64,000 nucleotides of DNA from Caldilineae bacterium (lineage in GTDB: Bacteria; Chloroflexota; Anaerolineae; Epilineales; Epilineaceae), in the NCBI GenBank assembly GCA_020634625.1, contig JACKBJ010000019.1, positions 14,445 through 78,444 of the forward strand. The letters are read 5' to 3'. Under the pieces are notes generated by a model. That model was not told the DNA's origin and did no database searches. It saw nothing but the letters and a program-made list of their open reading frames with translations. Below are positions 25,370 to 33,251 of this stretch, piece after piece (within the stretch, counting starts at the first letter, position 1; every line of letters starts with the position of its first letter). Both the position numbers and the translations under genes were made by a program.

Positions 25370-27355
25370 ATGCGGGCGGATCGCTGGGTCTGGCTGGTCG
25401 TGGCCGGGATGGGCGCGGGGCTGATCGCCTGTGGCGGCGCGGAGCCGCCCGCGCCGAGCGAGGAGGCCGCGCTTCCAGAGGGCGACGATGCCGCCTACCC
25501 GGCCGCGGATGCCTCGGATGCCGCCGGGGCGGGCGCCGAAGTCGGCGCGGCCGTGGACGTCCTGGCCTTCGAGCCGGCGGCGGCCGGCGGCACGCTGATC
25601 CTGGGCGCCAACCAGGAGCCCGACACGCTCTACATCCACGACGCCGGCATGGCCGCCAGCGGCGACGTCTTCTCGGCCCTGGGCGAACGGCCCTACCTGA
25701 CGGCCGACTTCGACTACCAGCCGATGACGCTCGAGGCCCTGCCCGACATCGGTCGCGGCGACGGCAGCGCCGAGTTGCTTACGGTCTCGGTCCAAGCTGG
25801 CGATCGGTACGTCGACCCCGAGTCGAAGGAGGTGGTGACGGCCACCGAGACGGTGGCCGACCTGCCCCAGATCGTGGCCCGCTTCCGCTTTCGCGAGGGC
25901 CTGACCTGGCAGGACGGCACGCCGGTGACGGCCGCCGACTCGGTCTTCTCGCGCGAGGTGGCCTGCGATCCGGACACGCCGACCAGCAAGTTCCTGTGCG
26001 AGCGCACGGTCAGCTACGAGGTCGTGGACGACCGTACGGCCCAATGGACCGGCCTGCCGGGCTACGCCGACCAGACCTACTTCGTCAACGTCTACCAGTT
26101 CCTGCCCCGCCACCAGCTGGGCTCGGATGGCGTGACGCGCATGGAGGACATGGCGGCGGCCGAGATCATGGCCGACGAGGCCTTCACCCGCTCACCGCTG
26201 AGCTTCGGCCCCTTCCAGATCGTCGAGTGGGTGGCCGGCGAGCGCATCACGCTCGAGCGCAACCCGCACTACTGGCGCGCCGCCGAGGGGCTGCCGTTCC
26301 TGGATGGCATCACCTTCCGCTACATCCCCGACACCAACGCCCAGCTGCTGGCGCTCGAGAGCGGTGACGTCGACGTGGCCACGCGCCTCGACTTCGGCTC
26401 CTCGGAGGCCATCGACGCCGCCGAGGCCGAAGGCAAGCTGGTGGCGCACTACGCCGAAGGCACCTACTGGGAGCGTCTCAGCCTGAACCTGGATCCGCTG
26501 GACGATCGGCCGCCGCTGCTGGCCTGCCTGGACGTTCGCAAGGCCATCGCCTACGGCATGGACCGCGAGACGATGACCGAGGTCATCATGAAGGGCAAGA
26601 CCGGCGTGGCCGCCACGCCGGCCGACCGCCGCCACTGGGCCTATCCGCCCGAGGGCACGCTGAGCCTGATCGGCTACGACCCGGCCACGGCGGCCAGGCT
26701 GCTGGACGACATCGGCTTCTCGGACGCCGACGGTGACGGCGTGCGCGAGGCGCAAGCCGAGATCACCTGCGAGCTGGTCGCCGACATCGAGGGCACCGTC
26801 AAGCAGCGCGTGATCCCGGCCGGCACGCCGCTGGAGCTGACCGTCAGCACCACCGAGGGCCGCGTGATGCGCCAACAGACGACGCTGCTCTTCCAACAGC
26901 AGATGGCCGACATCGGCATCAAGATCAACCTGGAGTACATGCCGGCCGGCGTCTTCTTCGACGGCGCGCCGGACGGCGCCATGTTCACCCGCCGCTTCGA
27001 CATCGGCGAGTACTCCTCGAACTTCGGCGTCGGCGCCCCGGTCGGCTGGTACTGCACCGAGATCCCGACGCCCGAGAACGGCTGGGCCGGCGGCAACGAA
27101 ACCGGCTGGTGCGACCCGGCCTACGACCAGGCCGGCAAGACCGCCGAAAACCTGATCGACCGCCAGGCCGCCCTGCCCTACTACCACGAGGCCCAGAAGC
27201 GCTTCACCGAGGGCCTGCCCACCATCGGCCTGTTCAACCGCGTCGACGTGCACGCGGCGGCGCCGAACGTGGTGAACTTCCGGCCGAATCCGACGATCGC
27301 GTGGGATACGTGGAATGTGGCGGCGTGGGGGTTTGCGCCATATTCCTCAGACTAA
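25370..27355 (+). CDS. ABC transporter substrate-binding lipoprotein, peptide (SBP_bac_5) family
   Basis: A 661-residue lipoprotein: signal peptide with lipobox LIAC (C21), an acidic Ala/Pro-rich spacer, then the family 5 binding fold (GGTLILGANQEPDTLYIHDA; FRFREGLTWQDGTPVTAADS; ITLERNPHYWRA; YGMDRETMTEVIMKGKTGVA). It would capture peptides or other solutes outside the membrane. No permease or ATPase gene is adjacent, so its transporter must be encoded elsewhere. It is the last typical GC-rich gene before the AT-richer island. Confidence 0.9.
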   Translation: MRADRWVWLVVAGMGAGLIACGGAEPPAPSEEAALPEGDDAAYPAADASDAAGAGAEVGAAVDVLAFEPAAAGGTLILGANQEPDTLYIHDAGMAASGDVFSALGERPYLTADFDYQPMTLEALPDIGRGDGSAELLTVSVQAGDRYVDPESKEVVTATETVADLPQIVARFRFREGLTWQDGTPVTAADSVFSREVACDPDTPTSKFLCERTVSYEVVDDRTAQWTGLPGYADQTYFVNVYQFLPRHQLGSDGVTRMEDMAAAEIMADEAFTRSPLSFGPFQIVEWVAGERITLERNPHYWRAAEGLPFLDGITFRYIPDTNAQLLALESGDVDVATRLDFGSSEAIDAAEAEGKLVAHYAEGTYWERLSLNLDPLDDRPPLLACLDVRKAIAYGMDRETMTEVIMKGKTGVAATPADRRHWAYPPEGTLSLIGYDPATAARLLDDIGFSDADGDGVREAQAEITCELVADIEGTVKQRVIPAGTPLELTVSTTEGRVMRQQTTLLFQQQMADIGIKINLEYMPAGVFFDGAPDGAMFTRRFDIGEYSSNFGVGAPVGWYCTEIPTPENGWAGGNETGWCDPAYDQAGKTAENLIDRQAALPYYHEAQKRFTEGLPTIGLFNRVDVHAAAPNVVNFRPNPTIAWDTWNVAAWGFAPYSSD

Positions 27356-27426
27356 ATCGATGACGCCGACGTGCCTGACATAGGTTGGAAGATGTAGGTG
27401 ATAGCAAAGGGAGGGAGAGCGTAGCA

Positions 27427-28566
27427 ATGCGAAGATCACTCGCGACGTCTAAGTATGGCATGGCCTTGGTGCTGGCGACAATGCTGTGTTGGCAAGGCGT
27501 TGAAGTTGCACATGCTGGAATTGAAGTGCTTGTCAATGGAGACATTAAGTTCTATGTCAATCCGGGTGACAACTGCGAACAGTCAGACGCGAGTCATGTG
27601 ACGGGGTTTAGTCTCAACGTCACAGCCAAGAAAGTAACTGATGCGGCGATTTCAAAGGCGTTTTCCACGCCCTGCATTACAGTGAATCAGCCCTGCTACT
27701 TCGGTGACATGAACTCGCCAGTGATATCCGGAGACTCCGTCACCTGGACCAAGAACCCTGCTGGAATTCGAGTGTTCGGTGCAGGGACAGGCTACCACTA
27801 CGGTTATGATTACTCGCTACCGACGAACACGCCTGACTCTGGTCCGGAGCCAGCGGAGACTCCTACTCCAGATATCACTCATAGTGTAGCGGGAGTATAC
27901 TCGTTAGATGGCAGCGCCAAAAAACGAGCTTGTACGCCAGTCTCGCTAACAATTACTCCCGGGCACACACTGCTCTCATGGCGCAACATGCTCGTTTCAC
28001 GTGCCATTGCGGCACCGTTCTCTCAGGAACCTACGAGCGTGCTTGACACGACAGAGATTGCCATTACTCCCATCGCATCGTCGAGTGCTGATAATGGCGA
28101 TGGCATGGCAACAGACGACAACAGTAGTAGTGATGATCGCCCGCGATCGTTCTTTATTCTCCGTCGAGTAACTGACCAGGACCTGACGCTCGACCAACTA
28201 TCTAGAGCGAACACGGAATTTAATGATTGGAAGAACACCAGTATTACGCACGTCGTGGAAGGGCAGTACTTTCCAAACGACCATCCTCCTCACGTAATAT
28301 CGATTCCCGTCAATACCCCGTATCACTTCGACGGAATGCGGTGGGCTCAATGGAAGTGGGAGGTGCTTGAGGTATTGATAGATGCGCCGAGGCTTGACAA
28401 AGCCACTTTTGCTTCCAACGAGCAGTGGTCATCTCGGATCTTCATCGCGACCGAGTCGGCAGGCAAGTCAAGTCAATTGCCTCTCTATCTCACTCTCGCA
28501 ACGGCGAGTCTACTAGTGCTCGTTCTCGCCCGCATGCGCAACTGGATCGGCGCGAGCAGAGAGTAG
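27427..28566 (+). CDS. Unknown exported protein with C-terminal membrane anchor
   Basis: A 379-residue protein that I cannot assign to a family. The signal peptide (MRRSLATSKYGMALVLATML, with cleavage likely after AHA30) leads into a beta-rich domain with several Cys residues. A short Pro/Thr linker lies near residue 140-155, followed by a Ser/Asp-rich stretch and a single transmembrane helix near the C-terminus (LPLYLTLATASLLVLVLARM) followed by basic residues. A GGGAGGGAG ribosome site decides the ATG. The coding sequence is much poorer in G+C than its neighbours (28 of 60 in the line at 27481), suggesting recent acquisition. Convergent with the NACHT gene. Confidence 0.72.
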   Translation: MRRSLATSKYGMALVLATMLCWQGVEVAHAGIEVLVNGDIKFYVNPGDNCEQSDASHVTGFSLNVTAKKVTDAAISKAFSTPCITVNQPCYFGDMNSPVISGDSVTWTKNPAGIRVFGAGTGYHYGYDYSLPTNTPDSGPEPAETPTPDITHSVAGVYSLDGSAKKRACTPVSLTITPGHTLLSWRNMLVSRAIAAPFSQEPTSVLDTTEIAITPIASSSADNGDGMATDDNSSSDDRPRSFFILRRVTDQDLTLDQLSRANTEFNDWKNTSITHVVEGQYFPNDHPPHVISIPVNTPYHFDGMRWAQWKWEVLEVLIDAPRLDKATFASNEQWSSRIFIATESAGKSSQLPLYLTLATASLLVLVLARMRNWIGASRE

Positions 28567-28613
28567 CCCAACCGCTTGCGCGATGGAGAGCTCTCGGGTA
28601 GCGCGAAGTTGCA

Positions 28614-28654
28614 GTTGAAGCGGCAAGGGCAACTCGGCATTCGTATGCTTCAAC
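28614..28654. repeat. Inverted repeat between convergent island genes
   Basis: GTTGAAGC (28614-28621) and GCTTCAAC (28647-28654) form perfect 8-bp arms with a 25-base loop. The perfect palindrome GAGAGCTCTC lies at 28586-28595. Both sit in the 124-base gap between two convergent genes and may act in termination. Confidence 0.35.
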
Positions 28655-28690
28655 AAGACGGAGTAGCCCCCCAGCGACGCATGCATCGCC

Positions 28691-31600
28691 TTAGTCGGGA
28701 ACGGAGTGGCAGAGCCGAAGCCCGGCATCCGAAAACCTGGAACTGGCGTGCACGGTGTGACGCAAATATATGTGCTGACTCGTGTCGGGAAGTGCCCAAG
28801 TGCTTCCGCGCAGACACTGCTGCGTCGTGAAACTGGGGGCGTTTACATTCCGCAGATGTGTTCGCTGTACCCACTGTCGAACATTGCCAAGCATATCGAC
28901 TGCCCCTGCGGCTGAGTCACCTAAAGGGAAGACGCCGATGGGTGACGGTCTTCTCAAATGTGTCCAACTTCCGCCGATACTTCCTGCTGGCGGTGAGGCA
29001 GGGGCCGGATCAGCTAGGCTATTGAGGTGTCCAGCAACTTCCCACTCGATCTCAGTTGGCAGTCGATACGCCCTGCCGTCTTGAATCGAAAGCCATCTAC
29101 AGTATGCTTGTGCCTCGAACCATGTTATCCCGACTACCGGCTGGAGTGGGTGATTGAATTCGTCGACGTTCCAGTACTCAGGGCTTCGGATCTTTTTGTC
29201 TGGGGCGTAACGTGCTAGTTCTTCCTCGAACTCAAGATCGTTCAATCGCATCCAGCGCTTCCACCTGCTGTATACTCGTTCTAGGGCAAGGCCTTCAGAC
29301 CATTGCCGCTCGAGTAGGGTGGGATCAGCCTGAAACCGTTTGCGCCAAGTGCGTTCGCGCTCGCGGCCTCCTTCTCCGGTGCCATGACCGCTCCACCACT
29401 CTCGCGCTTCGGGCGTGTCCCACCACTGGGGATCTTCATAGCTGCCAGACTCCATGAAGCAAGCCCATTCGGCGCAGGTTACAGGAAACATGCCGATCTG
29501 AAAGCGTTCGAGGCGGACACTGAGATTCGGTTCAGGGCTCGTGATTTCAGAGTCAGATGCAAGCACTTGATATCTGCCCGGAGGTATCTCGACCATCGGT
29601 GGCTTGATATACGATCCATGCCGACCGACTAGTTTGACTAGTCTCGGATCGCCGAGCAATCCGAGAGCATCGGCCGCTGCAATGCGGCAACGCAAGTCAG
29701 CTAGTGCGTCGCGGCTCCGATCTACAAGTGCGCACTGCAGTTCGGTGCGCAGTAGTTCAGATATGTGAGCTTCTGGATGTGCTGCACACAGACCGGCTAG
29801 CGAAAGATTGACGTGCATGATTCTTCGTACCAGCGACTCGGCATCGGGAGTCATGACGGTCGCCATAATGGTTGTCTCTTCCCATCCTGTTGTGGGAAGC
29901 GAAGGTAGGGTTTCTGCAGGTGCTAGAGACGCCAACGTTTCTTCCAGACTTGGCTGTACTTCATCGGCACGCCAACTCGTCGCAACCTCAGCGGGTTCCG
30001 GTGTTATGGCAAACTGGCGCGCCGCAAAGAATTCTTGCAGCAACTGATGGTAGAAGTGCAATTCATCTGATCCGGCATCAAGTTCGAGTACTCCTAAAGA
30101 CATCCCCGCATCGAGGACCCTTGGCGATTTGACTCGACCCACAATGGCAGTGGCTTCATCGTAGCCGATGCGTACTTGGGAGCCTGTAGCGGAGCCGTGG
30201 ACGCGCTGCATCGAGAACGCGAGATGTGCGATTGTGCTCAGGAGACTCCCGGCCGACGGTAACTCCCAGGGTGTCTTCCAGTGGGTTGCGGTCAGGATGC
30301 GTCGGCGATCGCGCTCGGGAACCAGATCCTCGTCTTCGAGCAGCGGGTTTTCAGTCTCGAGTTCTCGCTTGAGTGCATTTCTTACGAAGCCAGCGAAGAG
30401 ACCAACGCTGCCTCGTGGAGCTGTTCCGGTCTCGATGATCTGTTCAACGAGTAGCTTGAGCATGTATGGCGTTCGAAGAGCGCCCAGACGAGAGCGGTCA
30501 GCAATGAGGTCGGACCACACTCGCGCGGCTATGTCGGCGCGAAGATGGCTGTCAAGGAATGCGCGCATGCGATGCTCATCCATCGCCTCGATCCGGGCTT
30601 GCGGCACTCTTAGAGTCTCGGACGATAGTGGCGCGCTGTAGTCCAGGCTGCGGCACGAGATGACAATGGTGTTGCCCGGATGATGGAGGTGCAGTTGTTG
30701 TATGAAACTGCGCCAGGCGCGGACACGCTGATGATAGGTGTCTGGATAGTCGTGAGGCATTTCGTTTAGAGCATCTAGGAGCAGAAGCATGCGGCGCTGC
30801 GCAAACAAACGTTCTAGCGGCGGCAAATCTGGATGGCGCTCTGCCCATAGCGCGGTGAGCCAGGATCTCGGGTCAGGCGGATCGGCGCCAGGTCGAGTAC
30901 TGCGGTAGCTGTTCAGCGGTACGAACAGCGTGATGGGCACCTCATCGCCGGCAAGCCCACGCGCGGCTGTATCCATCTCGAGTTGTCGCAGAAGAGTGCT
31001 CTTGCCGGAACCTGGAGCGCCTAGGACGACCAAAGCATTATCATCGATAGACTTCAGGAGTTCGCCGAGCGAGTCGAATTGTCTGTCGTCTTGCCGCCAT
31101 CCGAGTTCCTCGCCGTGATCAATGAGCAGGCTCAGGCGAACGAACCGCAAGTCCAACTGGTAACGTGGCTGCTGCCAGCGTTCGAGGCAATCGCGTCGAT
31201 ACGTTTCCAGCGGTAGCCGTTCGGGCTCGAGTGCTTGTAACTGGCGGGCGGCGACCGCCTCCCGACGATTGATCTCGTCCGTCAGTAGCACGCGTCCTTT
31301 GCCTCTACGGCGATCGAACGTGTTGCGACTTGTGCTAGCCGAATCGGCGACTTCGTCCGCAAGGCGACCCGCCGGTGAGAGGTCGTAGTGAAACAGTGCG
31401 CTCCACGATTCGCGTTCTGCGTTGCCAGCGGCGAAGTCTGCTCGAAGGCAGGCGTCGAGCGGTGCGTTCTGGTCGACGGTGGCATCGGCGCGCTCGATCC
31501 TCCGGCAATCGAGCAGATTGGCATAGACGATCGCCTGGATCAACTCCGCCAGCGCCTGGGCTCGCCCGATTCTGTTTCCCGACGCGCGCACGCGCAATGA

Positions 31601-31705
31601 CACGCATGCCAGTGCGGTGAGTGGATCCTTGGCGTCAATCTGCCCAGTGCTCAGCGACTTGAGTGTGCGTTTGACCTGCGCCGCATCGATCGGTTTGTTC
31701 GTCAC
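28691..31705 (-). CDS. NACHT-type STAND ATPase with C-terminal formylglycine-enzyme/C-type-lectin-like domain
   Basis: A 1004-residue protein. Residues 1-155 are helical, with a helix-turn-helix-like stretch near 115-140 (LADEVADSASTSRNTFDRRR). The ATPase follows: Walker A GAPGSGKST (229-237) and Walker B LLLLDALNEM (307-316), the NACHT/STAND style, then a helical arm ending near FYHQLLQEFFAARQF. Residues about 704-1004 resemble FGE-sulfatase domains (MVEIPPGRYQV, FPVTCAEWACFM, GITWFEAQAYCRWLS, YRLPTEIEWEVAG, DMLGNVRQWV, LRGSTWALP, DAGLRL). I do not see the FGE paired active-site cysteines, so it is probably a recognition fold. NACHT-FGE proteins are known from bacterial conflict and NLR-like systems. 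The GTG at 31705 has GGAGG upstream. Composition is AT-richer than the surroundings. Confidence 0.85.
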   Translation of the reverse strand: MTNKPIDAAQVKRTLKSLSTGQIDAKDPLTALACVSLRVRASGNRIGRAQALAELIQAIVYANLLDCRRIERADATVDQNAPLDACLRADFAAGNAERESWSALFHYDLSPAGRLADEVADSASTSRNTFDRRRGKGRVLLTDEINRREAVAARQLQALEPERLPLETYRRDCLERWQQPRYQLDLRFVRLSLLIDHGEELGWRQDDRQFDSLGELLKSIDDNALVVLGAPGSGKSTLLRQLEMDTAARGLAGDEVPITLFVPLNSYRSTRPGADPPDPRSWLTALWAERHPDLPPLERLFAQRRMLLLLDALNEMPHDYPDTYHQRVRAWRSFIQQLHLHHPGNTIVISCRSLDYSAPLSSETLRVPQARIEAMDEHRMRAFLDSHLRADIAARVWSDLIADRSRLGALRTPYMLKLLVEQIIETGTAPRGSVGLFAGFVRNALKRELETENPLLEDEDLVPERDRRRILTATHWKTPWELPSAGSLLSTIAHLAFSMQRVHGSATGSQVRIGYDEATAIVGRVKSPRVLDAGMSLGVLELDAGSDELHFYHQLLQEFFAARQFAITPEPAEVATSWRADEVQPSLEETLASLAPAETLPSLPTTGWEETTIMATVMTPDAESLVRRIMHVNLSLAGLCAAHPEAHISELLRTELQCALVDRSRDALADLRCRIAAADALGLLGDPRLVKLVGRHGSYIKPPMVEIPPGRYQVLASDSEITSPEPNLSVRLERFQIGMFPVTCAEWACFMESGSYEDPQWWDTPEAREWWSGHGTGEGGRERERTWRKRFQADPTLLERQWSEGLALERVYSRWKRWMRLNDLEFEEELARYAPDKKIRSPEYWNVDEFNHPLQPVVGITWFEAQAYCRWLSIQDGRAYRLPTEIEWEVAGHLNSLADPAPASPPAGSIGGSWTHLRRPSPIGVFPLGDSAAGAVDMLGNVRQWVQRTHLRNVNAPSFTTQQCLRGSTWALPDTSQHIYLRHTVHASSRFSDAGLRLCHSVPD

Positions 31706-31768
31706 GACGTGCCTCCATTGGGGAGTGGCCGATCGGTTCTCACGATACTACGGTCGTCAAGTCGGTGG

Positions 31769-31784
31769 TGTGACGTGAGTCACA
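31769..31784. promoter_or_regulatory. Perfect CRP-type binding site
   Basis: TGTGA-CGTGAG-TCACA matches the CRP/FNR-superfamily consensus TGTGA-N6-TCACA exactly, inside a 7-bp dyad (GTGTGAC-GTGA-GTCACAC, 31768-31785). It lies 64 bases upstream of the NACHT-FGE start codon, just upstream of a TTGACG that reads toward that gene (31755-31760), and 167 bases upstream of the cyclase gene. No CRP-like gene is in the window. Confidence 0.6.
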
Positions 31785-31951
31785 CATCGACTACGGCGTG
31801 GCTCACGACGGGGTTGCGGTCATTTCGTGCTCAATCGTGCGATTGAGGAAATCTTGGTGAAAGGCTGAGGAGAATCGCGAGGAGTCGGCGGCCCCCCGGC
31901 GTAGATTGTCACCAGATGGGAATGACATGACGCTGATGAAAGGAGCCAGCC

Positions 31952-32875
31952 ATGAACGCCAAGACGTGGAACAAGCCGAACCAGCCCAACTGCCCGATCG
32001 AAACCGCCCGCCAGCTCGCCGCGCAGCCGGCGACGAGCCCGAAGCACCTGATGGAGGAGCTGACCTTCATGGTCACCGACATCCGCAATAGCACCGCTGA
32101 CTGGGCGATCCGGCCCGCCGAGACGTATCGGGCGCTGGTGGCGCACGACCGGATCATGGTCGCCGCGGTCGAGTCGCGCGGTGGGCGGGTCTTCAACATT
32201 GTCGGCGACGCGGTGTTGGCGGCCTTCGAGCGGTCGACGGATGCGCTGGCGGCGGCGCTAGCGGCGCAGCACGCACTGCGGGTGCGTGACCAGCGGGTGG
32301 CCGAGGGCGAGCTGCAGCTGGCCGATCGGGTCTGCATCGGCCTGCACACCGGGACGGTCTACCGGCTCGGCGACGACTACCGTGGCCTGGAGCTGTGTCG
32401 CGTCGCGCGGATCGTGCACGAGGGCAAGGGTGGCGAGATCCTGGCCTCGAGCCGAGTGGCTGCCCAGCTGCGCGAGCAGCTGCCGGAGGGATGTCGGCTG
32501 CGGGATCGTGGCTACGCCTACCTGCAGGGCATCCGGGGCGCAGAGCGGCTCTTCCGGGTGGAGGCCGATCCGCTGGTTGCCTACGCGGCACCGGCCGCGC
32601 CGCTGCCGGGGCCCTGGGGGTTGCGACTGCGCCGTCTGGCCATTCAGGGCCTGGCCCTGGCCAGCCTGCTGATGGTCGAGCCGGTCTCGGCGACGGGGCC
32701 GGACCACGATCCGGTCGACCCGCCGCCGCCGAGCGCCACCGCCTGCCCGATGGAGACGCCGGAGCCCTGGCGCTTCGACCCGGTGCCCCCGCTGCAGGGA
32801 GAGCGGCGCTCGGAGCCGGACGGTGGGGTGGATGCGGAGCGGGTCGGGCCGATGTCGGGCACCCGCGACGGCTAG
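31952..32875 (+). CDS. Class III nucleotide cyclase homologue with membrane helix
   Basis: A 307-residue protein. Residues 34-200 form a cyclase homology domain: metal-binding aspartates D43 (VTDIRNST) and D86 (NIVGDAVLAAF) and the transition-state Arg R153 are present. Two usual residues are changed: the Lys that reads adenine appears as N82 and the catalytic Asn as C149 (LCRVARI instead of LNRVARL). A short hydrophobic helix (about 232-250, LAIQGLALASLLMV) ending in VSA precedes a Pro-rich, Cys-containing tail. It probably makes a cyclic nucleotide of uncertain base, or is a regulatory homologue. It is divergent from the NACHT-FGE gene across a perfect CRP-type site. The start has AAAGGAG. 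Confidence 0.82.
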   Translation: MNAKTWNKPNQPNCPIETARQLAAQPATSPKHLMEELTFMVTDIRNSTADWAIRPAETYRALVAHDRIMVAAVESRGGRVFNIVGDAVLAAFERSTDALAAALAAQHALRVRDQRVAEGELQLADRVCIGLHTGTVYRLGDDYRGLELCRVARIVHEGKGGEILASSRVAAQLREQLPEGCRLRDRGYAYLQGIRGAERLFRVEADPLVAYAAPAAPLPGPWGLRLRRLAIQGLALASLLMVEPVSATGPDHDPVDPPPPSATACPMETPEPWRFDPVPPLQGERRSEPDGGVDAERVGPMSGTRDG

Positions 32876-32974
32876 ACGCCGCGATGTGAAGGCCGTCGCG
32901 GGTGCTGGGCAAGGCCGAGGCGCAAAGCGGTCTGCCGGGCCCGCAACCGGAACGAATGGCTTGAACGCGACAGC

Positions 32975-33094
32975 TGAACGTAGCGTTGAACCGAACGAAT
33001 GACGGATTGATGAACGGTCTGCTGTACGGGACGATGAACGGGACGATGAACTTCGAGATGAACGTCGTGATGAACGGGTCGATGACGGAGCGGG
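32975..33094. repeat. Ten-unit 12-bp tandem repeat array (TGAACGGGACGA)
   Basis: Units start every 12 bases at 32975, 32987, 32999, 33011, 33023, 33035, 33047, 33059, 33071 and 33083. The unit at 33035 equals the consensus TGAACGGGACGA; units at 33023 and 33071 differ at one position, others at more. A further TGAACG lies at 32962. It occupies the 376-base gap between the cyclase and the first S8 protease. One frame reads MNGT-like tetrapeptides, but no convincing gene is present. It could be an iteron-like protein-binding array or a minisatellite. Confidence 0.75.
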
Positions 33095-33174
33095 GCGTTG
33101 AAGGGTCGACCTCCGACCCAGGGCCGGTCGGTGGACGACCGATCCGAACGAGGCGGTCGCAAGCTCCACGACGA

Positions 33175-33203
33175 GGGGCCCCGCGCTTCTGGCGCGGGGC
33201 CCC
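33175..33203. terminator. 12-bp perfect GC hairpin
   Basis: GGGGCCCCGCGC (33175-33186) pairs perfectly with 33192-33203 across a 5-base loop. It lies 49 bases beyond the stop of the leftward S8 protease gene, and also downstream of the rightward cyclase and repeat array. Confidence 0.65.
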
Positions 33204-33251
33204 CGTCAGGTTCGATGATCTTCGTTTCTCGGCCGGCCTCGTCGGTTGGCG

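Noticed and set aside
28563..28690. A possible integron attC site or DGR accessory hairpin between the two convergent island genes
   Set aside because: GCCCAAC fits one attC core box, but the matching GTTRRRY partner and paired inner boxes are not found. No template/variable repeat pair or reverse transcriptase is visible.
31907..31927. TGTCA-N11-TGACA upstream of the cyclase gene as a second operator
   Set aside because: Only 5-bp arms with a long spacer, which is easily produced by chance. It is kept as a remark, not as a feature.
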